The notes beneath the pieces were generated by a model. The model was given only the letters and a program-made list of their open reading frames with translations, was not told where the DNA came from and ran no database searches. This document shows, in pieces, positions 10,573 to 22,964 of a DNA stretch of 64,000 nucleotides; within the stretch, counting starts at the first letter, position 1, and every line of letters begins with the position of its first letter. The DNA comes from Neckera pumila (Eukaryota; Streptophyta; Bryopsida; Hypnales; Neckeraceae), in NCBI GenBank assembly GCA_963969595.1, contig OZ018409.1, forward strand, positions 10,802,520 to 10,866,519, written 5' to 3'. The position numbers were made by a program, and so were the translations under genes.

Positions 10573-11715
10573 CAATACAATCTCACAGTCACCCACAATG
10601 AAACTCACTCTATTTATTTTCAAGTTGAAGACTGAAATTGCTTCAGTCTATTGATTTGTATTACTTACATCATGCAACTAGCTTGGATTATAGGTAGCTT
10701 GGTTGGTATACTTACAAGAAAATTCACGACATACAGGAGTAACAAAGCTAAGGATTGAATTGAACAGTTGAGATTCAAATTCAAATTATAAGAAGAAGAC
10801 AAATAAGATGTGAGAGAGCAACTTGTCACTCTACCATACACGAGAGGTCTTCAGCACTCAATTGTGTCTCCTGTACTAACTGAGCTACGCAATGTATTTA
10901 CTACTTAGATGTCTTTCTACATATCATAGAATTTGTAAGGACTCACTAGATGTATTGTGCACTATCTTAGGTCTCATGGTGTTCTAGCTACCAATATACT
11001 GTGGTGGTTTAGCTACCAATGGCCCATAATATTCTCTTTATCAATAAGGTGGAGGCATCCATTACTGTTAGTGTACCCTAAATTGATTTTAAAATATAGT
11101 TATAAGAAGTTCAAAATTTATAGCTTATATCAATACATAAATGTAAAAAACGTTTAGAGGTACATCATGTATTTGAACTTCACAAATTCTTAGTATATTC
11201 ATATGTATTCAAAAATTAATCTTATTTTTTTACTGAGCATTGAAAGTTCATGATTTCCAACTGTCAATGTGTTAAAATAATTTCATATGTTGATTCCACC
11301 TCAAAGCATGCGGATTTGCTTAAAGTGACAAAAATAGATGCCTCCACCTTACAATTCCATGGTGCTTTGGCTACTATTATCCTAAAGTACTGAGGCTTCT
11401 AATGCCCTAATTATACAAGGTACAACAGTTCTCTCAAACTATCCAAAGAGTTGAGGTCAATTAAATTACTGTAAATAATTCAATTCCAACGGAGAATAGA
11501 TACCCTTGATTAGGTAGAGTGCAAAATAAGACTGGAATGTAAAGTGCTTACACTTGAATAAAATCGTACCTTGCCTAGAAGTAATGATTCCATAACATCT
11601 ACCAAACAAAACTTTAAATCTCTAGAATTCTTACATATGGTAACCTAATGCCACGTTCTTCATGAATTCACTTGAATTTTAGTAAGTGCTTACCTACAAT
11701 GTTCTAAAACCATGC
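10573..11715. other. Intergenic; weak tRNA-like A-box on minus strand
   Basis: No gene recognised. On the minus strand near 10890, GCGTAGCTCAGTTAG resembles a tRNA D-arm (RNA polymerase III A box), but no cloverleaf or properly spaced B box follows, so no tRNA is called. Confidence 0.4.
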
Positions 11716-12312
11716 TTAATCCCTAGAGGCCCAAGACATTTTTTGGCTCCGAAATCACTAAAAACTGCCATTTCTGTTGCGATCACTCAAGAAACCAAAA
11801 AAGACTTTTTTCTTAGAACCTAACCATAAGATCTTGTACTTCACTTGTCTTAGATCATGTGGTAAAAATTTCATGAAGTTTGATTGTACAGATTGGAAGA
11901 TATTAGCATTTGAAGTTGGAAAAAGAAGTTCTTTTTGAATTGTGGCCTGCAATTTTAGATGACTTTGACGGCCATTTGTAGATTTTTTTGAACTACACAC
12001 CATTGGGTTAAAAAAGTTTATATTGAAAATTTGAGTTGAGAGTCGGGGAAAAAAATTTAGAATGTCAAAACTTGATTTTCACATATAAAATAATTGTTAA
12101 GTAGAAAAAACAACGAGTTGCTTTTTTGACTTTGGGTGGCATAACTTTTGCTCTTGGGCACCAATTGAAAGAAAAATTATATTTTTAGAAAGCTAATGTG
12201 ATTCTTTATCTTCCAAAAAAAATTTAAAAAACCAGGCTTACATTTCAGGTCACACGAGCCTGTCCAAAATCCCAAGTGTTCCCTGAGGGGACTTTGGGCC
12301 TTTAGGGGTTAA
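11716..12312. mobile_element. piggyBac-type MITE (~600 bp)
   Basis: Bounded by TTAA at 11716-11719 and 12309-12312. The left end reads TTAATCCCTAGAGGCCCAAG; the right end, inverted, reads TTAACCCCTAAAGGCCCAAA. It is homologous in inverted orientation to the element at 38100-38757: both carry 'ttttggctccg', 'gccatttctg' or its variant, and 'aacttttgctcttgggc' or its complement. No open frame of note. Confidence 0.75.
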
Positions 12313-12740
12313 AGCCATTCTTCTTCATTTTTAGGTTTCATTATTCATCTCCATTATTCAATCTTAATAGTTTGTTGAGGCGGCATTAGAAACTTATACT
12401 ATCCTTTGATCTTTAGCTTCAAATGTTGTAAGGCCTTTTATCCATCAAAAAACACTCATTGAATTGCCATTTCTATTGCAAAGAGGAGAATTCTCTTGAA
12501 GTATTATTTTAATATCTAGCCATAGGGTCTTGTACTAAACTAATATAAAAATATGTGGAATATATCTTAGAAACAATGACCATGGAGAGTTAAAGCTATT
12601 TGTGTTTAAAGTAATATTGAAAATAATTTTTTTTGGCCCCTTAGTTGACTAAATTATTAAGTATTTGACCTTCTTAAATTCCCTAAAGTTCTTTTATGTT
12701 TCGAAGCCAAACATTATCTCCAAAATTAATCCTAAACTTC

Positions 12741-12954
12741 TAAATCCCTAAAGTCAAAGTTGCTATATCTCACAAACTAAAGACTTGTAGGAGGAAAAAA
12801 CTACACCATTGGATTTGTAGACTCCAAAAATGGTGTGTGTGTGGGGTGTGGGGTGGGTGGGGTGAGGGGTAGGTCTACAAATCCAATGGTGTAGTTTTTT
12901 CCTCCTACAAGTCTTTAGTTTGTGAGATATAACAACTTTGACTTTAGGGATTTA
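12741..12954. repeat. Near-perfect foldback, 82 bp arms, G-rich loop
   Basis: The left arm (12741-12822) and right arm (12873-12954) are inverted copies over 82 bp with a single mismatch. The 50 bp loop (12823-12872) is almost entirely G and T, with several GGGG/GGGTGGG runs. The pair is flanked by a shorter direct repeat (near 12675 and 12966, 'ttccctaaagttctttyatg'). A transcript across it would form a long hairpin. Confidence 0.9.
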
Positions 12955-15086
12955 TGGTTTACTTAAAATTCCCTAAAGTTCTTTCATGTTTAGAAGTCAA
13001 ACAAAGTTTACTTTACAATACTTGTCTCCAAAGTAAGATCAAAATCTTCATCAATGTTTATTTTTTAACAAATCCAACTATAGGATCCTGTAGTTAACAT
13101 CATTCCAAAATTTAAATATAAATATTTCCAATGATTGCATATTTAATGTACCTAACCTTCAATACTTGAAGTAGAAGCTCAGACTTTCAATTTGGGGATG
13201 TGAATTCAAAGTCCACTTCTTAGAAGTACTTTTATTCCCTTTACTATTAAAGAATTTGATTTTTTGTCACTAAATTTGATTTTGTTGGAATTCAGTGGTT
13301 GAATATAATCTTTTTGAACTTAATGTAATGGTTGCATGGAATGGAGTGTGTGTCTCAATTATTTTTAACTAGGAGCCAAAATTTTTGGAGATGTTCTACA
13401 AAATGTGTAGATGTCTATGTTAGAATAAGGACATGTTCAATGCAATTTTTAACTTGCAGCGCATTTTTTCAGTATAATAGAAAATAGGTTGAAAACATAT
13501 GTAAAATATTTTAACCAATTGTTTCTCTATATTATTCATTTTTTTATTCATCTTTAAGAAAATTATAACATTAAAGATGTTATAAAATGAAGGATTAAAC
13601 TAGTATGCTAATAATTTTTGGAAGAATTTGAAAATTATTAATTCCAATGGTAAGAATGTTCTAATAAGCATTTAATATCCTTTCTTATTTTTTAAATTTG
13701 AGATTTTCAAAATTGAGAGCAAAAAATGACTTTATATGTTTTTTCTACCTTTGTTGCCTGCAAAATAAAACTCCTATTTCCTCTGTCTCAAAAACCATAT
13801 TGGTGTTTCCTTTGTAAAATACAAATGAAACATTGCTATTATTTTGAGAAAGAAGGATAGTAACTTTTACCTCGTTGTTCAAAATTGAATGGTTTACTGG
13901 ATGTTTTTAATTAGATATCAATCTATAAAATCTCCAAAAGACAATTAATACATTTTTAGAATATATTTTTTGCTGCCTGTTTTTACATTGAATTTTTTTA
14001 AAAAGAATAATAAGTTTTGCAATATTTATTAGAATGACATGAAACAAAGCTTTACAAGTAGCATATGATGAGCAGCATGCATGCTGATACTTTCAAACAA
14101 TAATTCCAAATAATAAAGTCAATAGGCCTATCCAAGTTCTCCAAAAGCCCACAGTTGGATTTTTGGTCCTTCACTAGTTAATTAAAAAATTTTGCACTTC
14201 TAAGTTTGAATTAAAAAACATATATTGAAAAGTCTAAGGAAAAAATAAAAAACAAAAACTTGATTTTCATTCTTAACAAAATAAATAAGGGTCGTTTACA
14301 CTAAGTCCTACATCCTAAGTTCAACTAAGTTCTCATAATGTGATTGATGGAAAGCTAAAAAATGGGACTTAGGGCTTTACAATGTGTAAATTTCAAGTCC
14401 CTAATTCTCGAAATCTAATTGTTGGAGAGCTAAAAATTGGGAGTTGGAGCTTCATAGGCTATGTTCCTAATTCCACATCACTCCAAAATGCCAACATGGT
14501 AGTATTTGTTTTGGAAAAAAAGTAGTGTTTGAAAACCAAATTGGGTCTAGCTAAAATAGAAATCCAGCTTGGTGTCCACATTCTAAGAATGCTTTTGAAT
14601 TATAATGAGGAGCAAACCATGTTAACATAAAGTATTTTAATGGACTAGAATTTTTTTTTTAATTTGGACAATTGATAGATTTGATGCCAAAAAATGCCTC
14701 AGCAATGAGTTTTTGACTTTTGTCCCATTTAGAGGGCGCTTAATTTCTAAAGAATCATTCAAGTGATTGTTCAATATATGCATTAGAATGTCATGGACTG
14801 GCAATTGCGTGATCGAAGCTCCGTCTAAATCCATTAACAAACCATCTATAGATCTAATTTTAGATGTCACTCATGGCACAACACAAGAGGGTACTTGAGA
14901 TATGCATTACAAAATCAATCTCTTAATAAGCACTACGAGAGTAATTAAGCAAGTTCGATTGAAATCATTCCGTCTATTAAGTAAAATATTGAGTGAGGAA
15001 CAAACCTCCACTTATGGTTCTTAGGAGCCACTAACCATATCTATTGTAACCGCACGTAAGTCCAGTTGTTACTAACTAGTTTGTAA
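12955..15086. other. Gene-free AT-rich region
   Basis: No gene recognised; open frames are short and of random composition. One short Stowaway-like element is listed separately. Confidence 0.5.
13771..13860. mobile_element. Stowaway-like MITE (decayed)
   Basis: The left end, CTCCTATTTCCTCTGTCTCA, and the inverted right end, CTATCCTTCTTTCTCAAAAT, resemble the CTCCCTCYGTTTC ends of Stowaway/mariner MITEs. A sharper copy is at 42733-42813, and both share 'tttcctttgtaaaataca' or its inverse in the middle. Confidence 0.55.
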
Positions 15087-15330
15087 CATTGAAGAAATCT
15101 AGACCCTGTAGAGGGCCTCTGCAATACAGTAAAATGTACAATTATAAAAAAAATATTAAAAAACCAATAAAAACTAATAAAAAAAATATTTTATTTTCTC
15201 AAAAACATTGTCAGTGTGTTACGTAGGACTAGACTAATTTTTTTTTCAATATAAAAAAAAAGAAAAAAAAACTCTGGATTTATGCACAAAAGTCAAACGG
15301 CCCTCTATAAGGCCCAAACTTTCTATAATG
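15087..15330. mobile_element. MITE, CATTAG/CTAATG family, copy 3
   Basis: The left end is CATTGAAGAAATCTAGACCC followed by TGTAGAGGGCC. The right end is the inverse, with GGCCCTCTATAAGGCCC and TTTCTATAATG. The interior is A/T-rich and non-coding. Length is 244 bp. Confidence 0.65.
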
Positions 15331-16471
15331 GCAAGAAAGCTTAGGTAGTTTACGCACAAAATTATTTTTGGTTGGATGTTTACAAAATCACATATATTTT
15401 ATTGATAGGATTGTAATGTTCTTTTCCAATTGGGTGCCTAGATCAAGAGTTATGTTGCCTAAAACATTTTTAGCAATCCAAGCAGCATGTGTAAATTGCT
15501 CTTCTACATTCAAAATTTAGCAAGTATGTAACTAATATGGTATAGGATGAAAATCTAAAAAAAAACCCATGTATAGTGCAGAAATCTCATTCTAGGAGGA
15601 ATTGAAGTTTTTGACTAAGTCAAGCAAGGTTGGAAGAAATTTTTTTCTTTTATCCTCAGATGTTATGATCTTTCAGTCTATATGTCAAAGTCTTTGAAAT
15701 TTTTTCCATACATTTTCATGGTAGTCTAGTACAAATTTGTATAGTTGGATTTAATTTAAATTATTTTATTTTTCTCATTTTCTTCATTGCCCTAAAAGGT
15801 GCCACTTTTTAATAATTTTTATCCAAAATATGCTTTGATCTTCTAGGAGTTAATTGCCATACTATATCATACAAGAGAAATTGGGGCCTTTACACTTCAC
15901 ATTACGAGTCCCAAGTTTCATCTTTTTATTTATTTTTCTATTCACCTTTTACAACCAGAGAAAGTTGGAATATAGCCTCTATCACCGAGACTTAGAAAGT
16001 TGAGACTTGGAACTTATGGGAGGCAATCCATTCCTAATCACCCTCCAATTTGACTATATAGAATGTTTTCTTTCCGTGTAGGAATAGACGAAAAATGATT
16101 AATTATAGCATAGTTTCCATCATAGTTGTGGCACATTTTGATTGGCTACAAGCAACCAATCCTTGGTGGATTTTGCAACCAGCCCTTGGTTAGAAATAAG
16201 AAGATCTATATGATTAGTGTGAGTTGAACAAAATCTTCAACTAAAAAATTCATATTAATTATGTTTTGAGAAACAAACATCTAGAAAATTATGAAAACCT
16301 TCCAAACTCGGGTATGGCTTTTGAACGCCTGACGAGAACGCGGCAAGCTTCGTCTTGACGAAAAACTCCAATTGATTTGCGTCCCAATCGCAGATTCTAA
16401 GTTATTTGTGCTCTTGGCAAAGAATTGGCAGTGCCGAAGTGTGGATTTTAGGGTTGTCCAAACACAGAGAG
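15331..16471. other. Intergenic and upstream region of ORC2
   Basis: No further gene or repeat recognised. The last 150-200 bp, richer in G+C, probably hold the ORC2 promoter and 5' leader; TTTTAGGGTTG, a partial telo-box, sits just upstream of the start codon (about 16446-16456). Confidence 0.4.
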
Positions 16472-19400
16472 ATGGACGGAAGGCGGGGTTTAAAGAGGGC
16501 GTGCACAACCAGCGATGACGATGAGCCTGAGCTCACGCCCAAGCGGAAGCGCGGTCGCCCCTCTGGACGCAGAAAGTCCCTGGCCGACGAGCAGACTCCG
16601 CAGCAGAAACGGCACCGTAACCGAAAATCCTTGGCTGACGAGAAGACTCCGCCGCACAAGCCATCGCATGGTGCGGACCAAACGCCGGCCAAAACGCCCA
16701 AGGTCAGCATTACATTTTCTCATTCTAAAATGCATTGCGTACCCAACTGACTGTATTGCATTTTGGGTGTCTTTGGAGTTGAAACTTCGATTGGGCGTGG
16801 TGTGCAGAGCGTGAATTTCTTGGAAGGATTGGAGGAAAATGAGGGTGCGACGCCGCAGAGCTTTATTAGGGTGAAAGAGGGGAGCGGGGTTGGAAAGAGA
16901 CTGGCCAATAAGCTTGCGGATATTGGCATTGTGGAAGAGCAGGTGCGTTTTCTTCAGCTTCGGAATGGCTGTGATTGAGGGCGATTGGCGATCTATTGAG
17001 TATCTCCAGATCAGACGGATATTTGTTTGTTGCTTTGGATCCTTTCTTTGTCTCGATCCCAAGCTGGCATTGTAATTTGTGACGTAGATTGAGAAGGTTA
17101 CGAACTAGAGGCGTCTGGAAATATGAGTCGTTGCCATGAGAAATCCTCAGTTGGTGAATGGTATACATTGTGCACCATATTTGAAGCGTTCAATTTTAGT
17201 TTTTTCAGTTTGCGGACAGTAGAATTGGCACATGATTCTCTTCATCGAAACTGAATTCTCCAGCACATTGTAAGTATAGGGTGTTGATTTCAGTAAATTA
17301 ACTCATCACAAAAGACCCCCGTGTAGATCGACAAAGTTCTTAACGTTATGATGGTACTCCTTTGATTCATATAGTCCTCATGTTGAGTTCATGTTAAGTT
17401 AATGTCAGTATAACGTAATTGATGTTATTCGTAACACTATTTACGTTATACGAATGTTAGTGTCTTGGATACTTACTCGACATGAATCATGCATAATTTT
17501 AATATTGATCCAATGTCGTTAAGCGGTATAAGAATAACATTAACTGTCCATTAATAACTTCGTCAATCTAATTGGGTGATCTTCGGAGATGTTGCTCAGG
17601 ACCTTCGAGATGCATTAGCAAAATTATCTCCAAAGCATGAGAAGGAGCAAACTGCGCTTCTGGAGAGTTATAGTACCTTCTATCACAAGTGGCACTTTCA
17701 ACTGAGGTCAATCATCTGACACCTCTTTGGCACACAATTACTGTTTAGCGGTGCACGTAAGTCCGTGAATTGGGAGTTCATTATTGTGTTCTATGCATCC
17801 TTTGTGTGCCAGAGCTTACTGAAGATTCATTAGAGACCTTTTCAATAGAATATAGAAATGCCTTTTTGCACCCTGCTCCTTTTCTTGCGAAGCGGGAACC
17901 ATCAATCGAAACTTAACTGTGGCCTGAACTCCAGTGCAGGTGTGGATTTGGACTGCTGATGTATGGTTTTGGCTCTAAGAAGAAGCTCTTGGAGGATTTC
18001 GCCAGTTCTGAACTTAGAGATGGTGCTGCCGTCGTTGTGAACGGATTCCTTTCAAGTGTCAATATTAAGCATGTAATGACTTGCGAATTCCATCTCTTAG
18101 CATGTCCAGATTCTTTAGGGAATTGGAATATTTTTTAATCAGAATTCTTCGATTAGCTTTGAATTTATGGGGCAGAACAGTGTGAAGATGTATTTCAAGT
18201 ACTGTTGGAAGCGGATCCGTAAAACCTAAACCCTGAATGAGCTACCGACTGATCGTGATGTGTTATGTCAAAGCAGGTGGTCTACACAGTAGTGAATACT
18301 CTGTGGGAGACGAGGAGGAAGGGAAAAGCGAGTAAGAAGGAGAAACAAGATTCTCCTCAAAGTTCCAACAGCTTAGTGGACCTCCTTGGTTTCCTCGCCG
18401 ATGATGAGGATTCGATTCATATTTATGTCATTATCCACAACATCGATGGACCCGGGTTAAGAGACGATGATGTGCAATTGACTCTCGCAAGTCTTGCGAG
18501 CTCGAAGCACGTTCGTTTGGTGGCCTCTATCGACAACATAAATGCTCCAATCTGTGAGTATTCCCAATCCTAGCGTAATGACATTGAACTTTTAGAGATT
18601 CCTTTCGTCCTCTTCTTGTTCCAGTCCTTTAGACATCATGATTCAGATTATTCCTTAGAAGGACCAAGATGATCACATTAGGCCTCATCTTTTTTTAAAT
18701 CGCTCTCGAGTAGGTCATATGGGTTCTGTTGACATAGAATTTGGCCCTGTAAGAATTGTGTTTTGTCACAGAATGATCGATCAAATATCAATCCATGGAA
18801 TTGTGCTTCTACAGGGTTATGCATTGTGGTTGTGAGCATATAGTGAATGGTTGCTTCGGGTATTATTCCACAGAATGATGAATCGATTTTCTTGAAGCAG
18901 CTATTCTCTGAAGCACCTACTTTGGTGAATGTGTGCAGTGTGGGACAAGCAAATGGCTCGCAATCAGTTCAAGTGGTTGTGGTTACACACTCCTACTTAC
19001 GCATCTTACAAAGTGGAAGGGACTAGCGTGCCACTCCTGTTGGCTGCCGGCGCGGCCACCAAAAGTGCTCGCAGCGCCATACTTGTGCTGCGAAGTTTAA
19101 CTCCCAATGCACAGAGTGTCTTCCGAGTGCTTGCAGAATTCCAGATTAGCCACCCCGAAGATCAAGGTATTGAGGACTCTCGCTTCTTATGTTTGATCCC
19201 CATATCTTGTTAAGGTAGACGATCCTATTTGCGTCTCTTTTAGCATTTTAACCAATATGTAGGAGTGTTAATTTTGGGAGAACGTTATAGAGCTGTTGAG
19301 TGATCACTTTGGTTACGAGAACCAAATGTTGAGATTAAATTTTGATCAATATGTATGAATTTCTTATGCGATCTCAAAGCAGGCATTTGTAGACCACTTA

Positions 19401-19834
19401 ATTGACAGTAAGCAACCCATAGATATTAGCCAACTTATGTTTACACCACTTGCTAGTCGAAGGCCAGTAAAGTGTAAGAATAGATGACTTGATGTTGTCG
19501 CGGGGGTCATTATAGGAGACGGGATCAGGTTCCGAACATTTGGTATCCTCACCTTAGATTGACGCATTCGAGGATCTACTTCCGGTCTGACTACTGATGC
19601 TGTTGGCTTGTTAATGGCTTGTTTATTCGGCCAGGGCTTCCTTTGAACCGTCTCTACACAGCATGCCGGGAGCAGTTTTTGGTGAGTAGTGAAGTGACAC
19701 TGCGTGCTCACCTGACTGAATTTAAGGACCATGAGCTCCTCAAGTTTCGACGAGGTGTAGATGGCCAAGACTGCCTTTATATACCTCTGCCCCACGAAGC
19801 CCTTACGAAGCTCCTGGAAGATATCGCCAGCTAG
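16472..19834 (+). CDS. ORC2: Origin recognition complex subunit 2
   Basis: ORC2 is a core subunit of the six-part complex that marks replication origins and loads MCM helicase in the nucleus; it pairs with ORC3 and has an AAA-like fold without a working ATPase, followed by a winged helix. Seven exons are proposed: 16472-16702, 16808-16942, 17600-17706, 17940-18072, 18277-18553, 18939-19166 and 19635-19834. All junctions keep frame, giving about 436 residues (Arabidopsis ORC2, 363). The diagnostic core is exon 4, [17 protein letters not shown], followed by an [11 protein letters not shown] strand in exon 5 and NAPILWD at the exon 5-6 join. The last exon encodes the winged-helix end. The N-terminal about 75 residues are very basic, with an AT-hook core (KRKRGRP) and several Thr-Pro sites. 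I start at 16472 (MDGRRGLKR); an upstream in-frame ATG at 16406 is possible but less ORC2-like. The gene converges on the La gene. Confidence 0.93.
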
Positions 19835-20583
19835 GTTTAATCTGGACTGTCTATTGTTTGTACAGATATTCTTAATCACACTTAACTCCAGAAATTTGGC
19901 TGCCCAAATCTCTGAAAACCAGCTGCCTTAATGCTCTGCTCTAGCTGTTTATTGCCTGTGTCTCTTTGGGATAGAGCACTGCAGGGAGACAGCATTTGGG
20001 GCCTAATAGGGCTGTAGATTAACCCTGAAGCAACTAGCCTATCGTTGAGGTCATCAGCCATGCAAATTATGCACTGGCAGGATGAACATGTGCTTTCCTC
20101 ATTTCTAAAGAACTATTGAAAGTCATTCATTGAACACTTTTTGTCGTAAGTACTTTACATGCTGCGTATTTTTACACTTCCTTATTTGGGGCTGATCTTG
20201 GTCCTAACTTACTAACTTTTGAGTAAGGTAGGAGGTCCATAAACCTGACCCTGTTCAAAATGCATCCCCTATCTAGGAATGAGTGACGTGTTCCTTGAAG
20301 TATCTATTATTGTCATTGATGAGTTATGTAGGCTTAAAAGGGTCGCTTTAAGAGCATGCTACCTGAAGTGTAAATGCAACATGACTATGATAGTCTTCAA
20401 GTCAATTTTGGATATATCTCTAATTAGCATTTTGAGAATTTGGAGTTTATTCATATGACTTTGGAAATACTAGATTAGAGAATTTGGGATCTTCTTTCAA
20501 TTGTTAAAAATACTTTAGGAATTACACAATGTCTAGATTGTAAAATAATGTCAAAAGTTTCTTCTTGTTATCATGTGTGAGGA
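19835..20583. other. ORC2 3' flank
   Basis: Presumed 3' UTR and intergenic spacer; no coding signal or terminal repeat recognised. Confidence 0.4.
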
Positions 20584-21746
20584 TGTACTGTCGGGTATTG
20601 GAATCTTACAATTGGCCAATTTGAGCCATTCACATTATTTTTGTGCAATGTACAATGTAATTGGTATATTTTGGTAAGCATAATTAATACTCAATCCTCA
20701 CGCAATCCCAATTAAGCATATGAAATTTGAGTTTCAAAAAAGCAAAATTCCATATTTGGTGAATTTCTAAAGTTAATTTTCATGGTTTTACATAATATTT
20801 TATTGGGAACAATTGGTGATGAATTTTTTTAATCCGATTGCATAGATATGTAAAGAACATCCATACGCACATCTCATATTAAAAAACGTCCCCTTAAATT
20901 ACAAAAAAATGAGCTAGGAAGAGTTAAATGTAAAGTGTCGTATGACTCAAATTTGTGGAATAGGTTTCTTTATATTTTAACGAGATTTTGCTATTTGACC
21001 CTGACATTGTAACAAATTTTGTACATTTCAACATGATATTACAATCACTTTGTCAAAATCTTGTTAGAATATAAAGATATCTATTTCACAAATTTGGATC
21101 ATATGTCTATTTATATTTAACTTTTCCTAGTTCATATTTTTGTTACTTAATGTTTTTTTTTTAATATGAAAGATGTGCGTGCCATACGCATGGGTCAGTT
21201 TCGTAAATAGCTCAAGAAAATTTGGAAAATCTCAAAATTTGGAAAATTATTTAGAACTACTTCTACAAATTTGAAATAATTGTTTTTGAGAAAAATTAGA
21301 AAAAGCAACACATTTATTCATGAATAGAAATAATCAATCCAAAATTAAAAGCGTCTTCATAGAGAGCCAAAAACAAAAAAATTCCTATCTCCTTATCAAA
21401 TTGTTGAATTACAAAAACTAAATTATTTGGTAGGACAGTGCCGAAACTATTGTGCACGTACAATATGGATGTTACTTACATATCTATGCAATCAAATTAA
21501 AAAAATTTATCACCAATTGTTCTCAATAAAATATTATGTAAAATCCATGAAATTAGCTGTAGAAATTCACCCAAAATGGAATTTTGCTTTTTTGAATTTG
21601 AAATTTTGTATGCTTAATTGGGATTGCTTGAGGATTGGGTGATAATAATGCAAGATGAAAAATTCCAATTCTTTATTTATACTATACAAAAATCTTTGAA
21701 TGGTTCAAATCAACCGGTTGTAAGATTACAAGTATCCGACTGTACA
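20584..21746. repeat. Large nested foldback (inverted repeat within inverted repeat)
   Basis: The outer arms at about 20584-20870 and 21466-21746 are inverted copies at roughly 80% identity over 280 bp; for example 'gattgcatagatatgtaa' on the left is matched by its complement on the right. Between them lies a second palindrome, arms about 20874-21015 and 21045-21190, beginning 'cgcacatct.catattaaaa' and closing with the inverse. The whole is 1.16 kb and would fold into a very long hairpin. No open frame explains it. Confidence 0.8.
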
Positions 21747-21767
21747 GTGAGCATTTGTATGTTGTAA

Positions 21768-21930
21768 ATGTTTAATTACTGAAGTCTCAAGGAACCACAA
21801 ATTGGTTTCTAGAGTGAAAAAAACAAGGAATAACTCATACATATGTTGTGATGTTTAATCCTTGAAGTCCTAAGGAACAACAAATTGGTTTTGAGAGTGA
21901 GAAAAACAAAAATAACTCATAATTTGAAAG
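21768..21930. repeat. Two tandem copies of an 85 bp unit
   Basis: 'gtttaat.actgaagtct.aa' and 'aaattggttt..agagtga' occur at about 21768 and again 85 bp later at 21853. The second copy is also the left end of the TTAA-flanked element that follows. Confidence 0.65.
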
Positions 21931-22538
21931 GAATTGGAAGTGTAGTAGAAACTGGAGGTCACAAATTTATTTGAAAAAAAATGAATTGGAGCAATTTGAT
22001 TTGGAAAATACAATTGGATACAACAGTTATGTACGTTCATATATGGGGATGTTTACAAATCTTTATATAATACATGGAAATATGTGGAAAAGATGTGGCC
22101 CTTCTATGTCTTGAACAACATGGTGGTGTTTTAGAAGGGATAACAAACACAAAATGGATAGGTATTTTTTGGAAAGGTCCCCATAAAGAAATATGGCATA
22201 TAATACTAAGTACAACAATGTTTTTAGTACTTTCAAATATTATGGTCAACAATGTGTTTTTCCAAAGTCTTTGTCTACTAAATCCAAAGGTCCTTGAAGT
22301 AAATCTTTTATGAGTTTGCTAATGCTTCAAGCCTATATTGCACATTTTTCATACAATGATGACAACACAATCAAGAAACTCTAAATTATTGCAATACCAA
22401 TTGCCTGTCAATCATTCTCCAACTCCGTACAATTTCTTTTTGCACTCAACTCTTCTATCCTCCATAATCCCACATCTACTAAAGATTTTGTGTATATTCA
22501 TATTATGATCACAAAAACTCTGGGACTTGAAGGGTTAA
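21855..22538. mobile_element. Probable piggyBac-type MITE (~680 bp)
   Basis: TTAA at 21855-21858 is followed by TCCTTGAAGTCCTAAGG. The right boundary, inverted, is TTAACCCTTCAAGTCCCAGAG (TTAA 22535-22538). The ends are a diverged version of the CCCCTAAATGCCCAAGG terminal repeat used by other elements in this window. No coding frame; confidence is moderate because the interior did not obviously match the other copies. Confidence 0.5.
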
Positions 22539-22964
22539 GACACGTTATGAGACAGGTTAGCAACTAAGCATAAAGACTACAAATGAGTATTCAAATCCAA
22601 TCATAGCAATTCTGAATGACAAGAAAACTGGCGTGACAGCATAGATGGCGCAACATCTGCAGCTGGCAAGTCGCTCAAATTCAAAAAAAATTGAGTATTC
22701 AACAGAAAGAAGGGAATCAACTCAGCCTGAAACCTCAAACAAGAGGGCTCCATTGCGCAATACTTTCCAACAAAATGCAAAAAGTAATCCCAGCCCCATA
22801 TCTCCTACAGGTGCCGCATAGCGATCTAAAATGACTGCATGCCAGGTCCACTCTGGACCCCGGAAAATGTCTACACGGAACACCTAAAGTTGTGTAACTC
22901 GACAAAATTGTAGTTGCAAGCTTCTCAAACTGTCATCCAATTCAGAGCTGCAACTGTATCATGT

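Noticed and set aside
10860..10895. tRNA gene on the minus strand
   Set aside because: Only a D-arm-like motif; no anticodon arm, TPsiC arm or acceptor pairing at the right distance.
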